Shown here in pieces: positions 27,568-36,696 of a stretch of DNA of 64,000 nucleotides. The stretch is taken from the NCBI RefSeq assembly GCF_003710905.1, contig NZ_RHHV01000013.1:98262-162261 (forward strand), written 5' to 3'. The position numbers and the translations under genes are program-made. Positions within the stretch are counted from its first letter, which is position 1. Each line of letters starts with the position of its first letter. Source of the DNA: Brevibacillus parabrevis. Its GTDB lineage: Bacteria > Bacillota > Bacilli > Brevibacillales > Brevibacillaceae. The notes below the pieces were generated by a model. It had not been told where the DNA came from. It saw only the letters and a program-made list of their open reading frames with translations, and did no database searches.

Positions 27568-28395
27568 GTGAAAATCGACGTTGATCAGTTAGCAAAGCAT
27601 TTTGCGCACATTCCTTTTCAAGTGGAAGGAGTATATCGATATGCCAGAGATCCCGGTGTGCCTCACGCTGACTATACAGATTCTTATCCTGGATTCGTGT
27701 TCCCCCTTACAGGGAAGGTGCAATTCCAGTTTAATGGTACACCTTATATTCTTTCGCCAGGAAAAGTGGTGCATGGCGGTGCAAAAATGAGTCTGGCGCA
27801 AAAAATGTTTGGCAAAACCAACTGGGAATATATTCTCGTCCAATATCGGATATGTGACGCAGAACTGGAAGCGTCCAGCTTTTCGCATCAGCATTTTGAA
27901 TTAGCAACGGGACACTCCCCCCGTCTGATCGAATTAATCATGCGTCTTTGGCATGTGTACAATCAGCGTGGCGGCATTTCCATGTTTCAGACCGAGATGC
28001 TGTTTCGAGATGTACTGAATGAGGCGTTGTTATGTGTTGCGAATCGGCAAAACAGCTATGAACCACACGCATTATTCGAACGGGTAGCTCAATATATTCA
28101 TGAACACTACTATCAAAGCCTTACGATAGCATCGCTTGCAGAACAACATAACGTCAATCGCAATCGGCTTTCTTACGTATTCAGAAGATATGCAGGCATG
28201 GGACCAGCAGAATATTTATTGAAGTACCGCATCAACATGGCGCAAGAAATGCTAGTAACAAGTGAATTGCCCGTACAGCAAATTGCACAAACGGTTGGCA
28301 TTGCCGATCCTTTTTATTTTAGTCGAGTGTTCAAAAAACAATTAGGCATTTCCCCCACTGAATATCGCGAGCAGTTCATCAATAATCCATGCTGA
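27568..28395 (+). CDS. AraC-family regulator, probable iron-uptake activator
   Basis: 275 residues: a cupin-like N-terminal sensor (about 1-150) and two helix-turn-helix units at the C-terminus (ASLAEQHNVNRNRLSYVFRR, then IAQTVGIADPFYFSRVFKKQ). Start GTG at 27568. A Fur box in its promoter and the ferric-siderophore-binding lipoprotein gene 86 bases downstream suggest a siderophore-responsive activator, comparable in logic to Bacillus Btr. Unlike Btr it lacks a fused substrate-binding domain. Confidence 0.88.
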   Translation: MKIDVDQLAKHFAHIPFQVEGVYRYARDPGVPHADYTDSYPGFVFPLTGKVQFQFNGTPYILSPGKVVHGGAKMSLAQKMFGKTNWEYILVQYRICDAELEASSFSHQHFELATGHSPRLIELIMRLWHVYNQRGGISMFQTEMLFRDVLNEALLCVANRQNSYEPHALFERVAQYIHEHYYQSLTIASLAEQHNVNRNRLSYVFRRYAGMGPAEYLLKYRINMAQEMLVTSELPVQQIAQTVGIADPFYFSRVFKKQLGISPTEYREQFINNPC

Positions 28396-28481
28396 TTTCA
28401 ACAGGCATCCATTCTCTCCGAAAAATGGCTTTACTATACTAATGGCAAGCCAAAGAAAACATCATGTCGGAGGAATCGCCC

Positions 28482-29462
28482 ATGCCAAAAATAAAAAGCC
28501 TGTTAATTTCCACTCTATTACTAGCAGGCATACTAGCAGGCTGCAATCAAGCACCTGCCGAAAATAAAAGCTCCGCTCCGGAAAGTACATCTACATCCAC
28601 AGCCAAGACAGATACACCTGCTTGGCCAAGAACATTTAAAGATTCGTTAGGCAAAGAAATTGTGATCGAGAAAAAACCGGAGAAATTGGCCGCGCTATGG
28701 TACTTTTATCCGGAAATATTAGTGGCATTAGGCGAGCCACCTGCTGGTTCTACGGAAAAAGAGTTTCTCGCTTCTTTAGCTTATTTAAAAGGAAAGCTGG
28801 ATTCAGCCGAAGAGCTGGGAGATAAAGTATCCCCTAGTATCGAGAAAATTCTTTCCATTGGGCCTGATATTATTTTGGCAACAGAACAACATGAAAAAAT
28901 GTATGATTCCCTGGAAAAAGTGGCGCCAGTCATTACGTTGAACACCAAGGACATCTACAATGATTGGCAATACGGGATTCGTACAGTAGCCAAGATTATC
29001 GGCAAAGACGACGAGGCGGAAAAAGTCATCGACAAGATGATGAACGACATTACAACCGGGCGCGAAGCCTTAAAGCCGATGGCAGGCGAGTCAGTGGCTC
29101 TCATTTTGTCTTGGGATGGAAAAACGTTCAATGTACTAGGGGAAGGAAATCCAGTCTATAAACTCGCGTTCGATAAAGAAAAGGGACTGGGGCTTACACC
29201 AGATCATAAATTTACAGGTACGAACAATGAGTTTACTGCGTTTGAAGGAATTTCCACTGTTCAAGCAGACCATATTTTCCTGATCGGCGACATTACCAAA
29301 AAGGAAGCATTGATGAATGACTTGCAACAAAGCAAGGTATGGAACAATCTGAATGCCGTGAAGAAAGGCAACGTGCATCTAATGGATACTTCCGCTATTA
29401 CTGGCGGCCCATTAGCTATCCAATACGCTTTGCAAAATATCACAGATGCCTTGCGTAAATAG
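28482..29462 (+). CDS. Iron-siderophore ABC transporter substrate-binding lipoprotein
   Basis: 326-residue class III binding protein. Lipobox LAGC at residue 21, then a Ser/Thr linker and the TroA/FecB-like fold (PEKLAALWYFYPEILVALG, SIEKILSIGPDIILATEQHE, NAVKKGNVHLMDTSAITGGP). GGAGGAATCGCCC precedes the ATG at 28482. No permease or ATPase gene adjoins it, so it must use FecCD-type partners encoded elsewhere. The siderophore is not deducible. Confidence 0.9.
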   Translation: MPKIKSLLISTLLLAGILAGCNQAPAENKSSAPESTSTSTAKTDTPAWPRTFKDSLGKEIVIEKKPEKLAALWYFYPEILVALGEPPAGSTEKEFLASLAYLKGKLDSAEELGDKVSPSIEKILSIGPDIILATEQHEKMYDSLEKVAPVITLNTKDIYNDWQYGIRTVAKIIGKDDEAEKVIDKMMNDITTGREALKPMAGESVALILSWDGKTFNVLGEGNPVYKLAFDKEKGLGLTPDHKFTGTNNEFTAFEGISTVQADHIFLIGDITKKEALMNDLQQSKVWNNLNAVKKGNVHLMDTSAITGGPLAIQYALQNITDALRK

Positions 29463-29592
29463 CAAGGTCTAAAAAACGCGAAAAATCCGAGCGAAATCAC
29501 TCTTGTGCAACATGCGAGTGACAATAGATGCTATCCCGCTCTTTGAACGGTAAGGGTAAGGTACAGTGCAGGCAAAAAAAGGAGGGATTCCT

Positions 29593-29931
29593 ATGAATTA
29601 CGAGGTTATTAATCTGAATGAGCAGCTATCTGCAATCAACGAGCTTTGGTCTCCGAAAGTCGTGGGGGAAATACATGACGTTCAATTCAAGCTCATTAAA
29701 ATTGACGGAGATTTTGAATGGCATGAGCATGATGGTGTCGATAAAGTATTTATCGTGCTCGAAGGAGAGCTGTTCATTGCTTTTCGCGATGGTCAGGTGA
29801 AAATTTCCAAGGGCGAGATGTTTATTGTCCCGGGGGGAGCCGCGCAAAAGCCGTTCGCCGAAAAGGAAGCCCATGTCATGTTGGTCGAGCCTAGAGGCGC
29901 AGCAAACGCTGACCATTCCGAGTCCAAGTAA
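29593..29931 (+). CDS. Cupin-domain protein
   Basis: 112-residue single cupin. The metal-ligand motif is DFEWHEHDGVDKVFIVLEGE and the second motif SKGEMFIVPGGAAQKP, with two His and one Glu ligand in motif 1. GGAGGGATTCCT precedes the ATG. Function unknown; it is a member of the small cupin_2 group and has its own terminator. Confidence 0.88.
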   Translation: MNYEVINLNEQLSAINELWSPKVVGEIHDVQFKLIKIDGDFEWHEHDGVDKVFIVLEGELFIAFRDGQVKISKGEMFIVPGGAAQKPFAEKEAHVMLVEPRGAANADHSESK

Positions 29932-29988
29932 GCAGCAAGCAATGAGATTTGAAGCTAGTGATTGTTAAGGTACTTTCAGCATCTTTTC

Positions 29989-30035
29989 AAATTCGGCTAT
30001 CGGTAAGTTGTCACAAACTAACGATAGCCGAATTT
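29989..30035 (+). terminator. Terminator after the cupin gene
   Basis: AAATTCGGCTATCG pairs with CGATAGCCGAATTT around a loop of about 18 bases; there is little T-run beyond the stem. Confidence 0.7.
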
Positions 30036-30112
30036 GCGATGCTGCCAAGTGCCTTTTTTGCCTCTTTCATTTTGCAGGAAAAGACTTTTTATAAAAGGGA
30101 ATACTGCTCCTC

Positions 30113-30445
30113 TTACGTTTGGAGACTGTTCCTTTTCCCCCTTCTCCCCAAAAAATCTTTAATAAGCGTTACATACCACACTAGCATTTCCATAAACGCC
30201 AGGAGGACAAACAAAGCCCATATCTCCCCTTGACCAAGGCTATGCCACAAGTTATCTATTTCCGTCCCGGAAGCACGCAGCAAGGACTGTAAAAAGAATA
30301 CAATCGGTCCAATTATGGAGGACAATATGGTCAGTATGGAAAGAAGCTTGCGCTGTTTCCGAATGAGATACACAATACTGCTGACTAGCGCTATCAAAAT
30401 GAATACATAATAGAAACCCCAGACCCAAGAAGGCAACGTCTCCAT
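30113..30445 (-). CDS. Small membrane protein, function unknown
   Basis: 110 residues with three hydrophobic stretches (about 9-28, 37-55 and 78-96) and a basic C-terminus. GGAGGGAGGGAACCC precedes the ATG. No family recognised. Confidence 0.72.
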   Translation of the reverse strand: METLPSWVWGFYYVFILIALVSSIVYLIRKQRKLLSILTILSSIIGPIVFFLQSLLRASGTEIDNLWHSLGQGEIWALFVLLAFMEMLVWYVTLIKDFLGRRGKRNSLQT

Positions 30446-30462
30446 GGGTTCCCTCCCTCCTA

Positions 30463-30621
30463 TCAGAAAAGCCCCAGAATTTGTTTAATCAATCTTTCTA
30501 CTTGTTCAACTGATCTGCAATCGGCAACATGGCAGGGACGGCAACCTTGGCTCCGCGAGACGTCGGCAATCTCCAATCCATCTCCTCCCTTCTGTATTGC
30601 TTCAAAAATTTGTAATTTCAT
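30463..30621 (-). CDS. Possible small Cys-rich protein
   Basis: 52 codons from an ATG at 30621, ending 17 bases before the membrane-protein start. It contains GCRPCHVADC (three Cys and a His that could bind metal) and an amphipathic C-terminus. No clear ribosome-binding site is seen, so this is tentative. Confidence 0.35.
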   Translation of the reverse strand: MKLQIFEAIQKGGDGLEIADVSRSQGCRPCHVADCRSVEQVERLIKQILGLF

Positions 30622-30667
30622 GATAATATGAACGCTGTTTAGATGGCAAATTTCAGGAGGGATCGCT

Positions 30668-30985
30668 GTGAGAAAAATGCTTGTCATCTGCATGCTCATA
30701 TTCTTGACAGTTGCTGTTTCTTACAACTTTGAATGGATCATAGGCGGCTATCCACAAACAAAATCAGATATACAAAGCAATGTACGAGAATATTTATTGA
30801 GTGAGAAAAACTACAACATTGCTGACATTGCCAGCATTGATGTCACGTACTCCAGAAAATTCGGAGATTACAGCGCCCAGGTCATTTTTTCGGATGAAAG
30901 AGAAACGAAATACTACTATCGAATAGATGAAAAAGTAAAGCAGAGTGGTTACAGCGGTAAAACTGATAAGCACAGAGAAAGCTAA
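30668..30985 (+). CDS. DUF3139-like membrane-anchored protein
   Basis: 105 residues from a GTG at 30668 preceded by AGGAGGGATC. One N-terminal hydrophobic segment (residues 3-20) is followed by a small extracellular domain. The layout (KSDIQSNVREYLLSEKNYN, then VTYSRKFGDYSAQVIFSDE) resembles DUF3139 proteins. Function unknown. Confidence 0.7.
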   Translation: MRKMLVICMLIFLTVAVSYNFEWIIGGYPQTKSDIQSNVREYLLSEKNYNIADIASIDVTYSRKFGDYSAQVIFSDERETKYYYRIDEKVKQSGYSGKTDKHRES

Positions 30986-31091
30986 AACCTTTGAAGCATG
31001 AAAAAAACTTGCGGAACCTATCCACCCCAGTAAAAAACAAAATGCCGAAGCTAAGCTCCGGCATTATTCATTCGCCAATTTTTGTACTCCC

Positions 31092-32702
31092 CTACCACGC
31101 GGCAATGCTGCTGTCTGCGCGCATGTCCGTCCCGCCGCTCAGCACGCCGTTTTCATCCCGCCAAATAATTTGACCGCGTCCAAAGTAGTTGCCGAGCTGC
31201 GCCCACTTGATCGTGTGCCCTTTGCGCTCCAATGCTTGCGCCAGGTGCTCCGGGAAATGCCGCTCCAGCTCCACCGTTTTGCCCTCCATCCACTGCCAGC
31301 GCGGGGCATCCAGCGCCGCTTGCGGATTCAGGTGGAAATCGATCGTGTTCATGACTACCTGCACATGACCTTGAGGCTGCATGAAGCCACCCATTACACC
31401 GAACGGACCGACTGCTTTTCCGTCTTTGGTCAAAAAGCCCGGAATAATCGTGTGGAACGTCCGCTTGCCCGGCTCCAGGCAATTGTCGTGGCCTGGATCG
31501 AGCGAAAAGTTGTGCCCGCGATTTTGCATGGCGATCCCGGTTCCTGGCACGACGACTCCCGAGCCGAAGCCCATGTAGTTGCTCTGGATGAACGACACCA
31601 TGTTGCCTTCGCCATCGGCTGTTGCCAAATAAACCGTTCCGCTCGACTTCGGCTGCCCCGGCTCTGGCGTCAACGCCTCGTCGCCGATCAGCGCGCGGCG
31701 CTCCTCTGCGTACTCCTCGGACAGCAAGCCTTTGACTGCGACCTTCATTTTGCTTTCCTCTGTGATGTATTTCAACCCATCCGCAAACGCCAGCTTCATC
31801 GCTTCGATCTGCTTGTGATACGTCTCTGTCGTGTCTTTTGCGGCAAAATCATAGCCTTTCAAAATGTTCAGCGCCATCAGCCCGATCATTCCCTGACCGT
31901 TCGGCGGAATTTCCCACACGTCGTAACCGCGGTAGTTGACGCCTACTGGCTGTACCCATTCCGGCTCGAATGCCGCCAGGTCTTCTTTGCGCAAATAGCC
32001 GCCGCACTCGCGGGAAAAGGCGTCGATTTTGTCGGCAAGCGCGCCGCGATAGAAGCTCTCCCCGTTTGTCTCCGCGATCTCGCGCAAAGTAGCGGCATGC
32101 CCTGGCGATTTCCAGATGTCGCCCGCTTTTGGCGCCTTGCCCTCTGGCGCAAAAGTGGAGAACCAGTGCGCAAATTCTTCGCCTTTGCACAGCTGCGAAA
32201 ACTTTTTGTACGCTGCGTTCCAGTAATGAGCGAGCGTTGGCGAAAGCGGGTAGCCATTCTCCGCGTAATCGATGGCAGGCTGCAACACTTCCGTCAACGG
32301 CAGCTTGCCGAAGCGCTTGGACAGGGCTGCCCAGGCTGCCGGAGCACCTGGCACAGTCACTGGCGTCCAGCCGTATGTCGGCATTTCTTCCAGACCTTTT
32401 GCCTTCAGCGCATCGATCGAAATCGCTTGCGGAGCTGGCCCGCTCGCATTCAGACCGTGCAGCTCATCCTTGATCCAGACCAGCGCGAACGCATCGCCGC
32501 CGATCCCGTTGGACGTCGGCTCCACGACAGTCAGGCATGCCGCCGTCGCAATCGCCGCATCTACCGCATTGCCGCCCTTTTTCAAAATATCAAGACCTGC
32601 CTGTGCCGCCAGCGGTTGCGAGGTTGCGACCATACCGTTTCTCGCAAAGGTGGTCACACGTTTTGAAGCGTACGGGTATTCCATTGCATCGTAGTTAACC
32701 AT
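31092..32702 (-). CDS. ywrD: Gamma-glutamyltransferase family protein (YwrD-like, cytoplasmic)
   Basis: 536 residues. No signal peptide, unlike secreted Ggt, so a cytoplasmic enzyme is expected. The catalytic Thr is probably that of SSGTVYLATADGEGNMV, the autocleavage site that starts the small subunit. GGGSG-type oxyanion residues are replaced by MGFGSGVVVPGTG. The C-terminal GFMQPQGHVQV and DAPRW motifs are family landmarks. It is the last gene of the operon with the chromate transporters and the peptide importer, and could hydrolyse gamma-glutamyl peptides brought in by that importer. AAGGAGG precedes the ATG. Confidence 0.85.
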   Translation of the reverse strand: MVNYDAMEYPYASKRVTTFARNGMVATSQPLAAQAGLDILKKGGNAVDAAIATAACLTVVEPTSNGIGGDAFALVWIKDELHGLNASGPAPQAISIDALKAKGLEEMPTYGWTPVTVPGAPAAWAALSKRFGKLPLTEVLQPAIDYAENGYPLSPTLAHYWNAAYKKFSQLCKGEEFAHWFSTFAPEGKAPKAGDIWKSPGHAATLREIAETNGESFYRGALADKIDAFSRECGGYLRKEDLAAFEPEWVQPVGVNYRGYDVWEIPPNGQGMIGLMALNILKGYDFAAKDTTETYHKQIEAMKLAFADGLKYITEESKMKVAVKGLLSEEYAEERRALIGDEALTPEPGQPKSSGTVYLATADGEGNMVSFIQSNYMGFGSGVVVPGTGIAMQNRGHNFSLDPGHDNCLEPGKRTFHTIIPGFLTKDGKAVGPFGVMGGFMQPQGHVQVVMNTIDFHLNPQAALDAPRWQWMEGKTVELERHFPEHLAQALERKGHTIKWAQLGNYFGRGQIIWRDENGVLSGGTDMRADSSIAAW

Positions 32703-32741
32703 GGTTTATGCCTCCTTGATGTAGTTATCGTTGCTTGCTCG

Positions 32742-33272
32742 TTAGCCGATAAAGATGTACCCATACACCATCGCTGCTACCATGACAAAAGCAGGATGCA
32801 CCTTCCACGTTTCCAGCAGCAGATAAGACGCAACGGTCAAAATGCCCGTCTGTATCCAGCCGATCCCTTCGACTGCCCCCAGCAAAAACTGATACGTCAT
32901 CGTTCCCAGCAAAACAGTCACGACAGGGCGAACCGATTGCGTCATCGCTTTCACCTGCGGTGCGTTGCGGAACAAGTTAATGAATTGAAGCAGCAAAATC
33001 ATCGCGATGGCAGTAGGCGCAACCGTAGCGAGCAGAGCGACAGTCGCTCCCGGCACACCTGCCACCTGATAGCCGATGTAGCCTGCCAGCTTGGTCGCGA
33101 TTGGACTTGGCAGCGCATTGCCTACCGCCAGCACTTCCCCGAACTCCTTTATGGACATCCAGTGGTAATGATCGACGACCTCGTTTTGAATGAGCGGGAT
33201 GCTCGGCGGCCCTCCGCCGTACCCCAATATGTTAGAGATAAAAAAAGCCCAAAACAGTTGCAGATAAATCAT
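32742..33272 (-). CDS. Short-chain chromate transporter subunit (YwrA/YwrB type)
   Basis: 176 residues, one half of a split CHR transporter, with about five membrane helices. The family motif GYGGGPPSIPLIQNEVV is near the N-terminus, and AVGNALPSPIATKLAGYIGY follows. Its ATG overlaps the stop of the sister gene (ATGA), so the two halves are translated together. Paired short-chain CHR proteins export chromate as heteromers in Bacillus. Confidence 0.9.
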   Translation of the reverse strand: MIYLQLFWAFFISNILGYGGGPPSIPLIQNEVVDHYHWMSIKEFGEVLAVGNALPSPIATKLAGYIGYQVAGVPGATVALLATVAPTAIAMILLLQFINLFRNAPQVKAMTQSVRPVVTVLLGTMTYQFLLGAVEGIGWIQTGILTVASYLLLETWKVHPAFVMVAAMVYGYIFIG

Positions 33273-33850
33273 GCCGCTCCCTCCTTGCCGTCCTGCTTCT
33301 TGCGCTTGCGGACAGACCAGGTCGAGTATGCGAACGAGACAAGCAGCGCAATGCCCACGACAATGCCTGGATGCCAGTCAAGGAAAAGCAGCGCTACGAG
33401 CGACAGACCGAGCGAGATGCTCACGCCTGTTTTGCTCGCCGCTCCCTTCCAGCCTTTTGCGAGAAACTCCCACGTCAGCACGCCTGTCATGACAGCAATC
33501 ACCGGGCCGATCGCCTGAATCATGCCGTAGACGCCAGGCGCGTCCTTCCATTGATAGATCACCTGCAAAAGTCCAATCATGACGAGCACGATCGGCATGA
33601 CCACGGCGATATTTGCCACCAGTGCGCCCATCCAGCCTTTTACCCGATAGCCGATGAAAGCCGCCAGCTTGGTGGCAATCGGCCCGGGCAGCGCGTTGGC
33701 GAGCGCCAAATTGTCCGAGAAATCTTCATCCGATACCCATTTATACTTTTTCACGCATTCGGTATAAAACAGGGGAACCATCGTCGGTCCTCCGCCGAAA
33801 CCAAATATCCCGATGCGGAAAAAGGCGAGAAACAAATGCCAGTAAACCAT
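33269..33850 (-). CDS. Short-chain chromate transporter subunit (YwrA/YwrB type)
   Basis: 193 residues, the other half of the pair. FGFGGGPTMVPLFYTECV and ALANALPGPIATKLAAFIGY repeat the motifs of its partner, with a longer, basic C-terminus (RKRKKQ). GGAGGTACGAAC precedes the ATG at 33850; the in-frame sequence upstream overlaps the ABC ATPase gene and is not counted. Confidence 0.9.
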   Translation of the reverse strand: MVYWHLFLAFFRIGIFGFGGGPTMVPLFYTECVKKYKWVSDEDFSDNLALANALPGPIATKLAAFIGYRVKGWMGALVANIAVVMPIVLVMIGLLQVIYQWKDAPGVYGMIQAIGPVIAVMTGVLTWEFLAKGWKGAASKTGVSISLGLSLVALLFLDWHPGIVVGIALLVSFAYSTWSVRKRKKQDGKEGAA

Positions 33851-33872
33851 GTTCGTACCTCCATCCCTTGCC

Positions 33873-34859
33873 TTAGCGGAGCACCTCTCCCGATTGCACC
33901 AGATGACAGGATACCAGTTGGCCCCCGCCGATGTCTGACAGACTGGGCGTTTGCGAGCGGCAAATGTCTGTTGCATACGGGCAGCGCGGGTGAAACGTGC
34001 AGCCGCTTGGCGGATTCGCCGGGCTTGGCAAATCCCCCGTCAACAAAATCCGTTCGCGCTTTTGCCGCGGCTTCGCCACCGGAACAGCCGAGAGCAGCGC
34101 CCGTGTGTACGGGTGGCTCGGATTCTCGAACAGCGTCCGCTTGTCGGCGATTTCCACCACACGCCCCAAATACATCACCGCAATCCGGTCGCACAAATGT
34201 TTGACTACCGACAAGTCATGCGAGATGAACATCAAGGTCAAATTAAATTCCTTTTTTAAATCCTTCAGCAAGTTCAGCACCTGCGACTGAATCGATACGT
34301 CCAGGGCAGAAACAGGCTCATCCGCGATAATCAGCTTTGGCTTGACCACGAGCGCGCGGGCAATCCCGATCCGTTGCCGTTGTCCCCCGGAAAAGTCGTG
34401 CGGGTGACGGTTCAGATGCTCTTTTCGCAAGCCGACGATTTGAATGATGTCTTCAATGATCTTTTCCCGTTCCGGCTTCGTCCCGATGTTGTGCACCATG
34501 AGCGATTCCAGCAAAATCTGCTTGATCGTCATGCGCGGGTTCAGCGAAGCGTACGGGTCCTGGAAGATCATTTGCAAATCTTTGCGCATCAGGCGCATTT
34601 CTTCTTTGGGCAGCTTCGCTAAATCTTTCCCGTCAAACCAGACTTCCCCTGCCGTCGGCTCCAAAAGGCGCAAGATCGTTCGACCCGTCGTCGATTTTCC
34701 GCAGCCCGACTCGCCTACAATCCCGAGCGTCTCTCCGGGGTAGACAGTCAAGTCGATGCCATCCACTGCCTTGACGTGTCCGACCGTTCGTTTCAAAAAG
34801 CCGCCCCTGATCGGAAAATGCTGCTGAAGTCCTTTTACTTCCAATAGAGGTGTCGTCAT
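33873..34859 (-). CDS. Peptide ABC transporter ATP-binding protein (OppF/DppF type)
   Basis: 328-residue ATPase. Walker [14 protein letters not shown], signature SGGQRQRIGIARAL, Walker B LIIADEPVSALD, and the OppF-type C-terminal extension (HPYTRALLSAVP ... GCTFHPRCPYA), whose Cys can bind an iron-sulfur cluster in relatives. The ATG overlaps the stop of the upstream ATPase gene. Confidence 0.93.
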   Translation of the reverse strand: MTTPLLEVKGLQQHFPIRGGFLKRTVGHVKAVDGIDLTVYPGETLGIVGESGCGKSTTGRTILRLLEPTAGEVWFDGKDLAKLPKEEMRLMRKDLQMIFQDPYASLNPRMTIKQILLESLMVHNIGTKPEREKIIEDIIQIVGLRKEHLNRHPHDFSGGQRQRIGIARALVVKPKLIIADEPVSALDVSIQSQVLNLLKDLKKEFNLTLMFISHDLSVVKHLCDRIAVMYLGRVVEIADKRTLFENPSHPYTRALLSAVPVAKPRQKRERILLTGDLPSPANPPSGCTFHPRCPYATDICRSQTPSLSDIGGGQLVSCHLVQSGEVLR

Positions 34860-35830
34860 TGTTGCTCTCCCTCCTCTGCATACAGCCAGCAACGGCATTT
34901 TGTCCCGTTCAGTTGCAACAGTTCCGGCGGCTTTTCGTTGCAGATCGGCATTGCCCTGGAGCAGCGCGGCGCAAAACGGCAGCCAGTCGGCATCTGATGC
35001 GGCAAAGGAACTGCCCCTGGGATGGTTTCCAAATATTCGCGTTCCTCGTCCAGCTCCGGTATGGAGTTCATCAGGCCAATCGTATACGGATGCTTCGGAC
35101 TTTCAAACAAAGTATCCACATCTGTTTCCTCGACGACCTGCCCAGCGTACATGACGATGACACGGTCGCACATCTCGGCTACTACGCCCAGATCGTGCGT
35201 GATCAGCATGATCGAGGTTCCCGTTTTTTCTTTCAGGTCACGCATCAAGTCGAGAATTTGCGCCTGAATCGTCACATCTAGCGCCGTCGTCGGTTCGTCG
35301 GCAATGATCAGCTTCGGATCGCAGGACATCGCCATCGCGATCATGACCCGCTGCCGCATTCCGCCCGAGAGCTGATGCGGAAATTCTCCGTATATCTCTT
35401 CTGCGCGAGGCATGCCGACTGCCTTGAGCATGGCGATTGCCCGCTCTTTTGCCTGCGCTTTTGTCACTTGTCGATGCAGCATGACGGCTTCCTCAATTTG
35501 TCTGCCTACCGTATGCAGCGGATTGAGCGAAGTCATCGGCTCCTGAAAAATCATCGCAATCTCGTTGCCGCGCACAGCCTGCATTTCTTTTTCCGACAGC
35601 CCCAGCACGTCTTTTCCGTGAAAGCGAATCGTTCCGCTCGTATTTCCGTTGGGTGGCAAAAGCCGCATGATCGACAGGCTGGTTACGCTCTTGCCACAGC
35701 CTGATTCGCCTACGACACCGAGTGTTTCACCAGCACGGATGGAGAAGTCGACGCCGTCAACTACACTGACGACACCGCTGTCCGTGCGAAACCGGGTTCT
35801 CAGTTGTTCGACTTCCAAGATGGTCGTCAT
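34856..35830 (-). CDS. Peptide ABC transporter ATP-binding protein (OppD/DppD type)
   Basis: 324 residues. Walker [14 protein letters not shown], signature [13 protein letters not shown], Walker [13 protein letters not shown], and C-terminal [16 protein letters not shown] at 35830 with AAGGAG upstream. It forms the heterodimeric motor with the following gene product. Confidence 0.93.
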   Translation of the reverse strand: MTTILEVEQLRTRFRTDSGVVSVVDGVDFSIRAGETLGVVGESGCGKSVTSLSIMRLLPPNGNTSGTIRFHGKDVLGLSEKEMQAVRGNEIAMIFQEPMTSLNPLHTVGRQIEEAVMLHRQVTKAQAKERAIAMLKAVGMPRAEEIYGEFPHQLSGGMRQRVMIAMAMSCDPKLIIADEPTTALDVTIQAQILDLMRDLKEKTGTSIMLITHDLGVVAEMCDRVIVMYAGQVVEETDVDTLFESPKHPYTIGLMNSIPELDEEREYLETIPGAVPLPHQMPTGCRFAPRCSRAMPICNEKPPELLQLNGTKCRCWLYAEEGEQQ

Positions 35831-35865
35831 CTGCTCCACTCCTTTTCCCTGCGTAGGGCTTTTGA

Positions 35866-36696
35866 TTATTTACGTGAGCGCGGGTCCAGCACCTGCTGCA
35901 ATCCATCTCCCAGCAAGTTGAAGCCCAGCACGACTAAAAAGATCGCGATGCCCGGATAAAACGTCGCGTACGGTGCGACAGACATCAATGTTTGCGCCTG
36001 GTTCAGCATGCTGCCCCACGACGGCGTCGGCGGCTGCACACCCAATCCCAGATAGGAAAGCGAAGCCTCGGCGATAATGCCTGATGCCATGGCGAGCGTC
36101 GCCTGAATCACAATCGGGTTGAGCGCATTGGGCAGGATATGGCGGAAAATGATGCGCGCATCTTTTACCCCGACCGAACGCGCCGCTTGAATATATTCCA
36201 TGTTGCGCAAAGACAGAACCTGACCTCGGGTAATCCGGATGAAGGCAGGCGCAAAGCCGATGCCGATCGCAAGCATGGCGTTGCCAAAACCGGAACCAAG
36301 CACCGCCGAGATCGCGAGCGCCAAAATCAAAAACGGAAAAGCCTGCATCGCATCGACGCTCCGCATGACTACCCACTCATCCCAAAAGCCTCGGTAATAT
36401 CCTGACAGCAAACCGATCGGCACGCCGATCAGCATGGCAATTCCAACAGATATCAGCGCAGCCTGGATGGAAATTCGCGCACCGTAGACGACGCGGGAGA
36501 AAATATCCCGACCGAGGTCGTCTGTCCCAAACAAATGCTCACCGTCCGGCTGCATCATCACTTTGTTGTAATCTTGTGCATTCGGGTCAAAAGGAGCGAT
36601 CTGTGGTGCGAAGATGGCTACCAGAATGAGCACAAGAATAATGACTGCTCCGATGACGCCAAGACCATTTCGGAGGAATTTGCGTACGGTTTTCAT
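35866..36696 (-). CDS. Peptide ABC transporter permease (DppC type)
   Basis: 276 residues with about six helices. N-terminal DppC landmarks (PFDPNAQDYNKVMMQPDGEH, FGTDDLGRDIFSRVVYGAR) and the EAA loop (EASLSYLGLGVQPPTPSWGS) are present. The start overlaps the stop of the DppB-type gene. Confidence 0.93.
   Translation of the reverse strand: MKTVRKFLRNGLGVIGAVIILVLILVAIFAPQIAPFDPNAQDYNKVMMQPDGEHLFGTDDLGRDIFSRVVYGARISIQAALISVGIAMLIGVPIGLLSGYYRGFWDEWVVMRSVDAMQAFPFLILALAISAVLGSGFGNAMLAIGIGFAPAFIRITRGQVLSLRNMEYIQAARSVGVKDARIIFRHILPNALNPIVIQATLAMASGIIAEASLSYLGLGVQPPTPSWGSMLNQAQTLMSVAPYATFYPGIAIFLVVLGFNLLGDGLQQVLDPRSRK

Noticed and set aside
29949..30233. Plus-strand open frame after the cupin gene
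   Set aside because: It runs through the terminator hairpin and antisense to the membrane-protein gene, with no supporting start signal.
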